Shown: positions 42,708 through 51,653, counted from the first letter of the stretch. The stretch is 62,432 bases of DNA from ZC4RG30 sp039932715 (GCA_039932715.1 JBDTPN010000018.1:1-62432); one strand, 5' to 3'. Notes: a model not told the origin generated them from the sequence alone. Numbers and translations are program-made.

Positions 42708-43448
42708 TTAGCGGGTTGAGAGCAGCTTTGCCGAAGCCGCGCCATCGTCTTCGGCGGTCCGCATGGCCTTGACCTGCAGGTCGAAGCGTCGCGCCAGTTC
42801 AATCATGTTGACCATGGCATCTGCCACGTTGACGTTGCTGCCTTCCAGCATTCCCGAAGTCAGTCGCGTGTTGGCATCGGCCGGCGCGTCGCTGCCGTCC
42901 TTGAGCCGGAACAGCCCATCCGTGCTGCGGGCCATGTCCTGACTCGCAGGATTGACCAGCTTGATGCGTCCCACGTCTGCGCGCGTTTCCGGGCCCTGCC
43001 CAAGGGGGACAATCGAAATCGTGCCGTCCACGCCCACCAGCACCGACGCGTGCGGCGGCACGCTGATCGGGCCACCCTCGCCCATCACGGTAAGCCCGGT
43101 GCCCGTCTTGAGTTGCCCATCAGGATCAACCCGCAAATCACCAGCACGGGTGTAGGCCTCGCTGCCATCACGACCCTGGACTGCGATGTAACCGGATCCC
43201 TGGACAGCGACATCCAGGTCGCGCCCGGTCTGGTTGATGGCGCCGACGGAATCGTTAAATCCCACCGTCGAGTTGGTGGCATATGTCCGCGAGTTGTAGC
43301 CCGCACCCGTGACCGCGCGCGCCTGGAATGCAGCCATCTCGGCGCGAAAGCCGGTGGTGTTGGCGTTGGCCAGGTTGTGGTTGTTTGCGGTCTGCGCCCT
43401 GAGGGTTTCCTGGGCGCCCGACATCGCAACGTAAAGCATGCGGTCCAT
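42708..43448 (-). CDS. flgF: Proximal rod protein FlgF
   Basis: 246 aa. MDRMLYVAMSGAQETLRAQT, NNHNLANANTTGFRAEM, and C-terminal GSNVNVADAMVNMIELARRFDLQVK mark FlgF. Thirty nt before flgG and 2 nt after flgE. Confidence 0.96.
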   Translation of the reverse strand: MDRMLYVAMSGAQETLRAQTANNHNLANANTTGFRAEMAAFQARAVTGAGYNSRTYATNSTVGFNDSVGAINQTGRDLDVAVQGSGYIAVQGRDGSEAYTRAGDLRVDPDGQLKTGTGLTVMGEGGPISVPPHASVLVGVDGTISIVPLGQGPETRADVGRIKLVNPASQDMARSTDGLFRLKDGSDAPADANTRLTSGMLEGSNVNVADAMVNMIELARRFDLQVKAMRTAEDDGAASAKLLSTR

Positions 43449-43450
43449 GA

Positions 43451-44668
43451 TTAGCGGATATTGATGATGGTCTGGGTGATGGAATCAGCTGTGGAAATCA
43501 TCTGCGCGTTGGCCTGGAAATTGCGCTGCGCCGTGATCATGTTGACCAGCTGGGTGGTGATGTCGACGTTGGACGCCTCGAGCGAGCCCGACTGGATCAG
43601 GCCGAATCCGGAAGAGCCAGCCTGCCCGTGCAGTGCCTGGCCCGAGTCAAAAGTCTCGGCCCAGGTGGTATCCGCAAGCTGCTGCAGCCCACCGGGATTG
43701 GCGAAATTGGACATCGCTACCTGCCCCAGCGTTTGCGAGCGTCCGTTGGTGAAGCGCGCCTGGACAATGCCGCTCTTGTCGATATCCATGCCGATCAGGC
43801 GGCCGGTGGTGTAACCATCCTGGGTGATCGAGTTGAGGCCGAAATTACTGCCGTACTGCGTAGCCCCGTTGAAATTGAAAGTGATGTTCATGGGCGCCGC
43901 CCCCGTTGCCGGGGCGTACGGCGGTGCGACTATCAGTCCGTTGGACGGAGTCACGAGCGTGCCAGTGTTATCGAAGGCCATGGGCTGCGCGCCGCCTACG
44001 GCTGAGCCGTCGATATACACGCGATTGTCCCATTCGCCAGGGTTGGCGGTCTTGGAGAAATACAAAGTCCCTGTGTGTGCAGCACCCAGCGAGTCGTACA
44101 CCGTCAGTGATGTGGCACGCGTGTAGCTCGTGGGATCCGCCGGGTCGAAAGTCGGATTGGTCGGAACCACCGCATCAGCAGGCAGGTTCATCAGCACTGC
44201 GACATTGGCTGTAGCAGCAGGAGCATTATCCGAAGTAACCAGGCTCAGGTCTGTCAGCGCACCGGTGTTGAAGCCGCCTGCAGCCGACGGCGGATACACC
44301 TGCAGACGCTGGTTCTGGGCATTGACGACGTTGCCTACGGAATCCGTCTTGAAAGCACCGGCGCGGGTATATGCCAGCGCGCCGCCATCACTCAATGTGA
44401 AGAATCCGGAGCCGCTGATCGCGAGGTCCAGGCTGTTGCCGGTCGTGTCGATGTTGCCCTGGCTGAATTGCTGGGCAACGTCGGCAAGACGCACCCCATT
44501 GCCGATGGCGCTGGAAGACACGCCCTGCGGCGATACGGCGAAGAGTTCGGCGAACTCCGCGCGCGAGCCCTTGAACCCCGTCGTGGCGGTGTTGGCGATA
44601 TTGTTGGCGGTGACCGTGAGGTCGGCGGTGGCGGCGTTGAGACCGCTGAGTGCGAGGCGAAATGGCAT
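43451..44668 (-). CDS. flgE: Flagellar hook protein FlgE
   Basis: 405 aa. Starts MPFRLALSGLNAATADLTVT with NNIANTATTGFKGSRAEFAE; the central domain is variable; C-terminal ASNVDITTQLVNMITAQRNF. Builds the universal joint, length-controlled by FliK. Confidence 0.97.
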   Translation of the reverse strand: MPFRLALSGLNAATADLTVTANNIANTATTGFKGSRAEFAELFAVSPQGVSSSAIGNGVRLADVAQQFSQGNIDTTGNSLDLAISGSGFFTLSDGGALAYTRAGAFKTDSVGNVVNAQNQRLQVYPPSAAGGFNTGALTDLSLVTSDNAPAATANVAVLMNLPADAVVPTNPTFDPADPTSYTRATSLTVYDSLGAAHTGTLYFSKTANPGEWDNRVYIDGSAVGGAQPMAFDNTGTLVTPSNGLIVAPPYAPATGAAPMNITFNFNGATQYGSNFGLNSITQDGYTTGRLIGMDIDKSGIVQARFTNGRSQTLGQVAMSNFANPGGLQQLADTTWAETFDSGQALHGQAGSSGFGLIQSGSLEASNVDITTQLVNMITAQRNFQANAQMISTADSITQTIINIR

Positions 44669-44679
44669 GGGTTTGCTCC

Positions 44680-45333
44680 TTACATCACGCGGCGTACGTT
44701 GGCCAACGGGATGGGTCCAAGATCGGTGTTGAGAGTCAGGCTGTAGTTGCTGGGATCAATCGTTACGCTGCCGACGCGGCTGGTCAGCTGTGTTTCAATC
44801 TGTTCGGCGGCACCGCCCACATTGGCGATGGCCGACATGGTGTAGTTGCCCGCAGGGGCGCGGGCGCCAAGGTCAGTGGTGCCGTCCCAGGTGAAGCCCA
44901 CAGTTCCCTGTTGCGACGACAGCGGGATACGCTTTACCAGCTGGCCGCTGGCATCGGTGACCACCATTATCGTGGCGCTGGTTCCTTCAGGGTTGGTCAC
45001 GGCGCCATTGATCTCGCCGGTTGCACCCAGCGTGGCGGTGTCGCTGACTGCAAGCACATCATGGCCCACCAGCGAAGTACCTCCAAGCACCTGCGATGAA
45101 CGCAGTGAGTCCGACAAGGCGCCAATGGATTTCTGCATGTCCTGGATGCCGGTGACGGTGCCGAACTGCGCCAGCTGGCCCAGGAATTGGCTGGGATCCA
45201 CCGGCTTGAACGGATCCTGGTTCTTGAGCTGCGTGACCATGAGCTCAAGGAAGGCATCCTGCCCAAGGGCATCCTTCTTCTGGGTGCCCGTGGCAGACGC
45301 GCCTGATGCAGAGCTGATTGGATCGATTGCCAT
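44680..45333 (-). CDS. flgD: Hook capping/assembly protein FlgD
   Basis: 217 aa. N-terminal ALGQDAFLELMVTQLKNQDP, shared by FlgD proteins, then FLGQLAQFGTVTGIQDM, and a C-terminal Ig/tudor-like part (QGTVGFTWDGTTDLGARAPAGNY). Caps the growing hook. Confidence 0.96.
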   Translation of the reverse strand: MAIDPISSASGASATGTQKKDALGQDAFLELMVTQLKNQDPFKPVDPSQFLGQLAQFGTVTGIQDMQKSIGALSDSLRSSQVLGGTSLVGHDVLAVSDTATLGATGEINGAVTNPEGTSATIMVVTDASGQLVKRIPLSSQQGTVGFTWDGTTDLGARAPAGNYTMSAIANVGGAAEQIETQLTSRVGSVTIDPSNYSLTLNTDLGPIPLANVRRVM

Positions 45334-45353
45334 ATATCCTCTTAGGTCCGCAT

Positions 45354-45776
45354 TTACTGGCCAAGCCGCAGGGTTGCGAGCAGCAGTTCCTTGGACGTGT
45401 TCATTACTTCGACATTGTTCTGGTAGGCGCGCGAGGCACTGATCATGTCGACCATCTCCTCCACGACATTGACGTTGGGTGCGTAGATATAGCCCTCGGC
45501 GTTGGCCAGCGGATTGCCAGGCTCGTAACGCGCCTCCGGCGCCTTGTCGCTTTCCACAACGCCCTTTACACGCACTGCAGAGCCGGCGTCCTTTCCGTGT
45601 CCCGCCAGAATGTTGGCGCGCACCGCTTCAAAGACCGGGTGCTTGGCGCGATACGCCAGCTTGGGATCGCCACTGACGCTTTCCGCGTTGGCCAGGTTGC
45701 TGGCCACGGTGTTGAGGCGCACCGACTGGGCTGCCATGCCCGAGCCTGCAATATCGAATACCTTGAATGACGACAT
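45354..45776 (-). CDS. flgC: Proximal rod protein FlgC
   Basis: 140 aa. MSSFKVFDIAGSGMAAQSVR with LNTVASNLANAESVSGDP, and C-terminal PNVNVVEEMVDMISASRAYQ. Eleven nt after flgB. Confidence 0.97.
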   Translation of the reverse strand: MSSFKVFDIAGSGMAAQSVRLNTVASNLANAESVSGDPKLAYRAKHPVFEAVRANILAGHGKDAGSAVRVKGVVESDKAPEARYEPGNPLANAEGYIYAPNVNVVEEMVDMISASRAYQNNVEVMNTSKELLLATLRLGQ

Positions 45777-45787
45777 GGATACTCCTG

Positions 45788-46213
45788 CTACTGGCCGGTG
45801 ATGGCTGTCATCAGCGTGCGGATTTGCGTGGAGAGCAGGCTCAGCGTGGCCTGGTAGCGCACTGCGTTCTCGGCAAATGCCGACTGCTCAAGCTGCGCAT
45901 CAACGGTGTTGCCGTCCAGCGATGGTGCCAGCGGCGTACGGTATTTGATGAAGGCCTCGGTGCTGCCGGGGCTGAGATCACCGGACTGCAGGTTGCCCGA
46001 GTCGCCCTGGCCCGCGTAATGGGTCACCTGCTGTCCGGCATTAGCCGCAGGGCCAGTGGCAGCGGCCATGGCGCTGCGAAAATCCAGGTCACGTGCCTTG
46101 AAGCCCGGCGTGTCCGCATTGGCCAGGTTGTTCGCGAGCAACTCGGTGCGACGCTCATGCAGCTTGAGTGCATTGGCGTGTACACCGAGAAATTTATCCA
46201 GATCCAGAATCAT
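45788..46213 (-). CDS. flgB: Proximal rod protein FlgB
   Basis: 141 aa starting MILDLDKFLGVHANALKLHE at ATG 46213; the frame is open upstream but runs through the sigma-54 promoter. Contains LLANNLANADTPGFKARDLDF and a C-terminal helix RYQATLSLLSTQIRTL. First gene of flgBCDEFGHIJKL. Confidence 0.96.
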   Translation of the reverse strand: MILDLDKFLGVHANALKLHERRTELLANNLANADTPGFKARDLDFRSAMAAATGPAANAGQQVTHYAGQGDSGNLQSGDLSPGSTEAFIKYRTPLAPSLDGNTVDAQLEQSAFAENAVRYQATLSLLSTQIRTLMTAITGQ

Positions 46214-46252
46214 GGACTGCTCCGTCAAAAACCTGTCTTGGGGAATGACGAG

Positions 46253-46268
46253 AGCAAGTGACGTGCCA
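46253..46268 (-). promoter_or_regulatory. Sigma-54 promoter of the flgB-flgL operon
   Basis: TGGCAC-N5-TTGCT, a perfect consensus match; predicted start near 46242, leader about 28 nt. Arranged divergently from the flgA promoter. Confidence 0.88.
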
Positions 46269-46320
46269 GAGGGGCCGATTGGCGCCCGGCAGGCCCTGGA
46301 TGGGACTGCCACTGCCTGCA

Positions 46321-46345
46321 GACGTGAGTCACGTCACAGGTGACG
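46321..46345. promoter_or_regulatory. Overlapping palindromes between divergent flgB and flgA promoters
   Basis: GACGTGA-G-TCACGTC (46321-46335, 7-bp arms) overlapping CGTCAC-AG-GTGACG (46332-46345, 6-bp arms). It lies about 90 bp upstream of the flgB start and 110 bp upstream of the flgA start: a plausible shared enhancer for FleQ/FleR. Confidence 0.5.
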
Positions 46346-46420
46346 GCAGGCATTTGCCGCCCTGCGGCGATTCGTGGCCGTGGGCGACCGCGGCAAATTG
46401 CCCCCTGCGCAAGTTCAGGA

Positions 46421-46436
46421 TGGCATGCGCCTTGCT
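46421..46436 (+). promoter_or_regulatory. Sigma-54 promoter of flgA
   Basis: TGGCAT-N5-TTGCT, one mismatch to the consensus. The predicted start is near 46447, which favours the flgA start codon at 46472 over the ATG at 46448. Confidence 0.75.
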
Positions 46437-46471
46437 ATCTGTTGGTCATGACAATGATTGCAGTCAAACCA

Positions 46472-47176
46472 ATGGCGGATTTCCGGCGCCTCTTTATATG
46501 GGTGTTGGCAGTGACCCCGATTGCCACTGCCCTGGCGACGGAACTTCAGTCGCTGGACAGTGTTCGTGCTGCGGCCGAACAGGTGATTGCAACGCAGGTA
46601 CAGACCAGCGACCGCAGCGTGCGTATCTTTACGCAGGCCGGTGCGCTGGACTCACGCCTGCGACTTGCCCAATGCTCATCGAAGCTGCAGGGGTTCCTGC
46701 CAGGTGGAGCAACCATAGCCGCGCGCACCACGGTGGGAGTGCGCTGCGCTGCGCCGGCATGGAGCGTATATGTGCCGGTGACGGTGGAAAGCGAACTTTC
46801 CATATTGGTGCTCAAGGCAGCCGTGTCACGCGGCGCGCAGTTGCGGCCAGAAGATGTTGAATCAAGTAGGCGACGGGTGCCAGGGTTTCCGGCTGCCTAC
46901 ATTTCAGATGTTGCCGCCCTGGCTGGGCGCCATCTCAAGAACGCCGCCGGGCCCGGCGCCGCCCTTACCGCAGACCTGCTGGTGCAGGACATTCTCGTAA
47001 AGCGCGGCCAGCGAGTCACGCTGGTGGCCGTGGCAGGCGGTATCGAGGTGCGCGCCAACGGCGAGGCGGTTGCCGACGCCACCAGCACAGGCAGGGTGAA
47101 AGTCCAGAACCTCAGTTCGCAAAAAGTGGTCGAAGGCCAGGTGGAAACCGCCGACCGCGTCCGGATTTCGTTATGA
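46472..47176 (+). CDS. flgA: P-ring assembly chaperone FlgA
   Basis: 234 aa from ATG 46472 (MADFRRLFIWVLAVTPIATALA signal peptide). In-frame ATGs at 46448 and 46454 lie at or close to the predicted transcription start and have no Shine-Dalgarno; none of the candidates has a strong one. C-terminal SAF domain (SRGAQLRPEDVESSRR, LVQDILVKRGQRVTLVA, GRVKVQNLSSQKVVEGQVE). Periplasmic helper of FlgI. First gene of flgA-flgM-flgN, divergent from flgB. Confidence 0.93.
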   Translation: MADFRRLFIWVLAVTPIATALATELQSLDSVRAAAEQVIATQVQTSDRSVRIFTQAGALDSRLRLAQCSSKLQGFLPGGATIAARTTVGVRCAAPAWSVYVPVTVESELSILVLKAAVSRGAQLRPEDVESSRRRVPGFPAAYISDVAALAGRHLKNAAGPGAALTADLLVQDILVKRGQRVTLVAVAGGIEVRANGEAVADATSTGRVKVQNLSSQKVVEGQVETADRVRISL

Positions 47177-47190
47177 GCGCTTCTTTGGCC

Positions 47191-47217
47191 TAAAGTTCTG
47201 TGCGCTGTTGCCGTTAA
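47191..47217 (+). promoter_or_regulatory. Sigma-28 (FliA) promoter of flgM-flgN
   Basis: TAAAGTTC-N11-GCCGTTAA, only two mismatches to the consensus, in the gap between flgA and flgM. Gives FliA control over its own anti-sigma factor, as in other flagellar systems. Confidence 0.88.
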
Positions 47218-47261
47218 TCCCTCTGAGGGAACTGTACACAGGCGTTTGAGGAGATTGCTGC

Positions 47262-47579
47262 GTGCCCAACAAGATAAATGGAACGGATTCCAGGCCGGTG
47301 CAGATAGCGCCAAGCAGCCCTGCGCCCCGACTCACGGGTGGCAATACTCCCTCCAAGTCCGAAAGCAGAACTGCCCCCCCGGGCACCGATGTGCAGATCA
47401 CCAACCGGGCCCAGCAGCTGGCCGCACTCGAACAGTCGATTCGCGAGCTTCCTGCCATCGACGCATCGCGCGTGGCAGCGGTACGCGAGCGCCTGGACTC
47501 GGGCAACTACCAGCCTGACGCACAGCGCGTCGCGGATGGACTCATCGCAATGAATGCCGCGCTCGATGAATGCCGTTGA
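47262..47579 (+). CDS. flgM: Anti-sigma-28 factor FlgM
   Basis: 105 aa from GTG 47262, 10 nt after GAGGAG. Disordered Pro/Ser-rich N-terminal half, then the FlgM helices (VQITNRAQQLAALEQSI, VRERLDSGNYQPDAQRVADGLI). Holds FliA inactive until exported through the finished hook. Overlaps flgN by 26 nt. Confidence 0.93.
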   Translation: MPNKINGTDSRPVQIAPSSPAPRLTGGNTPSKSESRTAPPGTDVQITNRAQQLAALEQSIRELPAIDASRVAAVRERLDSGNYQPDAQRVADGLIAMNAALDECR

Positions 47580-48066
47580 TCCTGCGGCGTGCCGTGAAAC
47601 CCTGGGCAAGCTGCTGGCCGACGAGGTCGATCTGCTGAGCCGCATGGAGGCGCAACTGCAGCTGGAACACCAGATGCTGGCCGACAACGATGTGGATGGC
47701 CTCGAAGCCGCAGGCAAGTTGCGACAGGACTGCGTGGCCAGGTTGCTGCGTCTGGAAGACGAACGCCGTGCACTGTGCCGCGCATTGGATTACCCCACTG
47801 ACCTCGCCGGCGTCGAGAAGCTGGTGCTGTGGTGCGACCCGCAGCGCAGCCTGCTGCCCGCGCTTCAGGAATGCGCTACTCGCGCCACTCGATGCCGCGA
47901 GCAGAATGATCGCAACGGAGTGTTGGTCGGCGCCCGCCTCAAGCGCGTTGCAGGCATGCTGGGCATGCTCAATCCCAAGGGGCGTGACGCCCAGGTCTAT
48001 GGCCCGGCGGGCGCGGGCCTGTCCGCTTCATCTCATATCGGCAGCAGGATCGCAGCGCGCGCCTGA
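47554..48066 (+). CDS. flgN: Flagellar chaperone FlgN
   Basis: 170 aa (or 166 from ATG 47566). Helical: LGKLLADEVDLLSRMEAQLQ, DGLEAAGKLRQDCVARLLRLEDER, and NDRNGVLVGARLKRVAGMLG, the recognisable FlgN core that binds FlgK and FlgL. Its stop directly abuts the stop of the convergent M13 peptidase, with no base between them. Confidence 0.9.
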   Translation: MPRSMNAVDPAACRETLGKLLADEVDLLSRMEAQLQLEHQMLADNDVDGLEAAGKLRQDCVARLLRLEDERRALCRALDYPTDLAGVEKLVLWCDPQRSLLPALQECATRATRCREQNDRNGVLVGARLKRVAGMLGMLNPKGRDAQVYGPAGAGLSASSHIGSRIAARA

Positions 48067-50076
48067 TTACCAGATGCGCACGCGCTGCGCGGGCGCCAGG
48101 TAAAGTTTCTCCCCGGCCTTCACATCAAAGGCCGCATACCACGCGTCCAGATTGCGCACCGTGGCCACGCGGAACTCATCCGGCGGATGCCCATCGGTGA
48201 CCACTTGCTGGCGCAGCGCCGGCTCGCGGGTCTTGTCGCGCCAGCTGCGCGCATAACTCAGGAAGAACTGCTGGTCACCGGTAAACCCCTCGACCACCGG
48301 CGCGGTGCTGCCCTTGAGCGATAGTTTCCACGCGTCGTAGGCCACTGCCAGTCCGGCCAGGTCGGCGATGCTCTCACCCAGCACCTGCTTGCCGTTGAGT
48401 GCCAGGTCGGGAAACGGATGGTAGGTGTCGTACTGCCGGGCCAGGCTTTGCGTGGCGGTCTTGAAGTGCGCCAGATCTTCTGGCGTCCACCAGTCTTTCA
48501 TCTTTCCGGTGGAATCGAATTGCGCTCCGGTGTCGTCAAAGCTGTGGCTGATCTCATGCCCGATGACGGCACCGATGGCGCCGTAGTCCATCACGATGGG
48601 ACGTTTGGGATCGAAATAAGGCGGCTGCAGGATGGCGGCCGGAAAGTTCATGGCGTTCATGGCCGGCAGATTCACGGCGTTGACAGTTTGCGGGGTCATT
48701 ACCCACTCGGAGCGGTCAACGGGTTGACCCAGCCATGCCAGCTTGCGGCGGGTTTCATGAACGGCGGCACGCTGCGCATTGCCCAGCGGATCATCACGGC
48801 GAATTTCCAAGCCAGAATAGTCCGCCCACTTGTCCGGATAGCCCACACCGATCTTGAGTGCAGCAAGCTTGGCCTTGGCGCGCTCCTTGGTTTGCGGTGC
48901 CATCCAGGTGAGCTTGTCGATGCGCTGCGCAAACACCGCGACCAGGTTGTGGACCATCTCCTCGGCGCGCGCCTTCTCTGCAGGCGTGAAGTGCTGGGCC
49001 ACGTAAAGTTTGCCCACGGCATCGCCCAGCGCGGCATTGGTGACCGTGATGCCTCGCTTCCACCGGTCGCGGATCTGTGGCGTCCCATTGAGCGTCTTGC
49101 CGTAGAAGTCAAAAGACTCGCTGACGAATGGCTGTGGCAGGTAAGGCGCTGCGCGGTCGATGGCACGCACCGTGAGGTAGTCCTTCCATGTGGACAATGG
49201 CTGGCTGGCCACCAGCGCCGAAAGCCCCTTGATGGCACCGGGCTGCCACACCACGAACTGGGTCTGTTTGGCCAGTCCGGCGGCCCCGAAATATTCCTGC
49301 CAGTCCATTCCGGGCGCCTGCTTGTCGAAATCCTCGCGCGACCAGTGGTTGTTGCCCTTCACCAGGTCATAGACCTCGGAACGCGGGCTGTGCACCGCCG
49401 CCATCAGCATTTCCAGTTCGAAGATGCGCTTGGCCTTGGCAGCAGTATCGGCAACCCCGGCAAGCGCCAGTTCGCGCGCCATGTGCGCCTGGTATTTGCC
49501 GCGTATTTCGACCATCGAGGCGGCCTTGCCAAGATAGTAATCGCGATCGGGCATGCCCAGCCCACCCTGCAACATGAACGGAACATAGCGCGAGGGATTG
49601 TCCAGGTCCTGGGCTATCCACAGTCCCAGCAGGTTGTTGGTGTACAGCGCCGTTGCATTGAGCACGTCCATGTCCACGCGCAATTGCGTGCCCAGCAGGC
49701 GCGACAATTCCTTGCGATCACGCAGCGCTGCGATCTGCGTGAGCTGCGGCTGCAGTGGTTGCAACCCGTTCTTCTGGATGGATGCCTCATCCATGAACGC
49801 GTCGTAGAAGTCCGCCAGCTTGCGCCCCTCGGTACCTACGGCACTGCTGCGCGCCGCCTTGATGATATCCAGCGTGCGCTGGTTGTTGAGCTCGGCCAGG
49901 ATGACGCTGTCGCCCATCGAACTGCGATCCGGCGGAATCTGCGTCACCTTTAACCAGGGACCATTGGCATAGTGGTAGAAATCGTTGCCGGGACGGATTC
50001 CGGCATCCACGTCAAGTTCCGCCGCCTGCACACTGGTGGCCACGATCAATAATGTAAGTCCGACTGCAAGCTTCAT
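48067..50076 (-). CDS. M13-family (neprilysin/PepO-like) zinc metallopeptidase
   Basis: 669 aa with signal peptide (MKLAVGLTLLIVATSVQAA), so periplasmic or membrane-associated. N-terminal M13 domain (IRPGNDFYHYANGPWLK); C-terminal catalytic domain with substrate motif NAMNFPAAIL, zinc motif HEISH at 507-511, third ligand Glu in GESIADLAG near 568, and the terminal W of the family. Cleaves oligopeptides. It follows the beta-barrel gene by 32 nt on the same strand. Confidence 0.95.
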   Translation of the reverse strand: MKLAVGLTLLIVATSVQAAELDVDAGIRPGNDFYHYANGPWLKVTQIPPDRSSMGDSVILAELNNQRTLDIIKAARSSAVGTEGRKLADFYDAFMDEASIQKNGLQPLQPQLTQIAALRDRKELSRLLGTQLRVDMDVLNATALYTNNLLGLWIAQDLDNPSRYVPFMLQGGLGMPDRDYYLGKAASMVEIRGKYQAHMARELALAGVADTAAKAKRIFELEMLMAAVHSPRSEVYDLVKGNNHWSREDFDKQAPGMDWQEYFGAAGLAKQTQFVVWQPGAIKGLSALVASQPLSTWKDYLTVRAIDRAAPYLPQPFVSESFDFYGKTLNGTPQIRDRWKRGITVTNAALGDAVGKLYVAQHFTPAEKARAEEMVHNLVAVFAQRIDKLTWMAPQTKERAKAKLAALKIGVGYPDKWADYSGLEIRRDDPLGNAQRAAVHETRRKLAWLGQPVDRSEWVMTPQTVNAVNLPAMNAMNFPAAILQPPYFDPKRPIVMDYGAIGAVIGHEISHSFDDTGAQFDSTGKMKDWWTPEDLAHFKTATQSLARQYDTYHPFPDLALNGKQVLGESIADLAGLAVAYDAWKLSLKGSTAPVVEGFTGDQQFFLSYARSWRDKTREPALRQQVVTDGHPPDEFRVATVRNLDAWYAAFDVKAGEKLYLAPAQRVRIW

Positions 50077-50108
50077 TGTGAAACTCCTTGGCAGTTGTTT
50101 AAGCTGGT

Positions 50109-50789
50109 TCAGAAAGTGAATGCGAAGCCCAGTTGCGCCTCGAACTGCATGAATGCGTCGCCGGAGATCCTGAACAGGCAGCCGCCGCCGCCATTGCTGA
50201 CGCAGAAAATCTGCGTATTGGCATCGACGAATGTCAGGTAACCGCGCACACCCAGTACCGCTGCGGCATGCTCATTGAAGGGAAGGCGCATCCCCCCTCC
50301 AAGGCTCAGGGAGAAATCCGTCTCCGATCGGTACTGCTTGTCCCTGGGATCAAACTTGGTCGCACCGATGGTCATTGAAAGATAGGGCACGAACCAGTTG
50401 TTGTCCTGCGGGAACAGCAGCGTGCCACCAAAATGCGCGTACTCGGTGCGCAATTGCAAGCTACCCACCTGGGTGGAGCGCGTGTCGATCTGTGCGTTCT
50501 GCTGGCTGTAAAGCAATTCATAGAATGACGCGTAATCCCGATACAAGCCGACATCCAGCCCCCAGGACGAATCATCCTGGATGTTCAGGGTGCGCGAAGT
50601 TCCGGGCGCGTCAAACTCGAATTTGCCCCCGGTGCGATAGCCGGCGAACGGGGTAACTTCAAGGCGCGGTCTGAAATCGTCGTCTCGTTCCCCTGCTTCG
50701 TCCTGGGCGCCGGCAACCGCGGCGAAACCCAGCATGAAAACCGCAAGAACCGGGATGCGCGCCGAATTCAATGCATGCAGGATAGGCAT
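50109..50789 (-). CDS. Predicted outer-membrane beta-barrel protein
   Basis: 226 aa. Signal peptide (FMLGFAAVAGAQ), then alternating amphipathic strands (RLEVTPFAGYRTGGKFEF, LRTEYAHFGGTLLF, FSLSLGGGMRLPF) and a C-terminal Phe (FAFTF), the usual signature for BAM insertion. Length suits an eight-stranded barrel of the OmpW/opacity type. Its two Cys are near residues 192 and 201. Its start codon touches the divergent Ada-like start (CATATG), and no Shine-Dalgarno is visible. Function unknown. Confidence 0.8.
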   Translation of the reverse strand: MPILHALNSARIPVLAVFMLGFAAVAGAQDEAGERDDDFRPRLEVTPFAGYRTGGKFEFDAPGTSRTLNIQDDSSWGLDVGLYRDYASFYELLYSQQNAQIDTRSTQVGSLQLRTEYAHFGGTLLFPQDNNWFVPYLSMTIGATKFDPRDKQYRSETDFSLSLGGGMRLPFNEHAAAVLGVRGYLTFVDANTQIFCVSNGGGGCLFRISGDAFMQFEAQLGFAFTF

Positions 50790-51653
50790 ATGGCCAATAC
50801 TTTACAGGCTCGGCGCATTGAACGCGCCTGCCGCAGCATCGAATCGCATGACCCTGCCCCCAGCCTGGCGCAACTGGCCACGGAGGCGGGCCTGAGTCCC
50901 GCCCACTTCCAGCGGGTGTTCGTTGCCGCGGTGGGTGTCAGCCCCAAGGCCTATGGCATCGCACATCGCCAGCGACGCCTGCATGCGGCCCTGCGCAGCA
51001 CATCCCGTGTGACCGATGCGATATACGAAGCAGGTTACGCCACCCACTCGGCAGCCTACCGCGACAGCGCGGCACTGGGCATGGCGCCGGGCCAGATCAA
51101 AAAGGGCGGCGCCAACGAAACTATTCAATATTGCGTCACCCACAGCAGTCTGGGTTCCCTGTTGGTGGGCATTTCTCCCAAGGGAGTGTGCGCAGTGGAG
51201 TTCACCGCTTCCAGGGACGCGCGCGATTCACTGCAGCGCAGATTCCCCAAGGCCCGCATTGAAAAGGCCGATCCGCAGAAGATGCGGTGGGTGGATGAGG
51301 TGGTCGCGTGTGTGGACAATCCGCTGCAAGCCGTGGAACTGCCGTTGGACATTCGCGGTACTGCGTTCCAGATTCGTGTGTGGCGCGAGTTGCGCAGGAT
51401 TCCCGGCGGCAGCACCGAGTCATATGCCGGACTGGCACGCCGCATCGGCTCGCCCAGCAGCACCCGCGCCGTGGCGCGGGCCTGTGCAACCAATGAACTC
51501 TCGGTGGTCATCCCCTGCCATCGCGTGGTCGGAAGCTCTGGCAAGCTGACCGGCTATCGCTGGGGGCTGGACCGCAAACGCAAACTGCTGAAGCGCGAGG
51601 GTCTTTCCATCACCAACGACGTGGTAATGCGCCCCGCCCCTCAGACGCGGTAG
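50790..51653 (+). CDS. Ada-like protein: AraC-type HTH fused to methylated-DNA-cysteine methyltransferase
   Basis: 287 aa from ATG 50790, preceded by GGATAGG; ATG 50775 is an alternative. AraC helix-turn-helix domain at about 10-100 (SLAQLATEAGLSPAHFQRVF), then O6-alkylguanine transferase with YCVTHSSLGSLLVG, GTAFQIRVWRELRRIPGG and active-site Cys243 in VIPCHRVVG. It lacks the N-terminal zinc-binding domain of classical Ada that senses methyl phosphotriesters, so it repairs O6-methylguanine but may not act as a methylation-switched regulator. Its 3' end overlaps the SDR gene by 13 nt. Confidence 0.93.
   Translation: MANTLQARRIERACRSIESHDPAPSLAQLATEAGLSPAHFQRVFVAAVGVSPKAYGIAHRQRRLHAALRSTSRVTDAIYEAGYATHSAAYRDSAALGMAPGQIKKGGANETIQYCVTHSSLGSLLVGISPKGVCAVEFTASRDARDSLQRRFPKARIEKADPQKMRWVDEVVACVDNPLQAVELPLDIRGTAFQIRVWRELRRIPGGSTESYAGLARRIGSPSSTRAVARACATNELSVVIPCHRVVGSSGKLTGYRWGLDRKRKLLKREGLSITNDVVMRPAPQTR

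Noticed and set aside
48418..49953. Long open plus-strand frame opposite the M13 peptidase gene
   Set aside because: Antisense shadow of a clear HEISH peptidase; no coding features of its own. The same applies to the frames at 9229-10563, 54323-55144 and 22022-22540.
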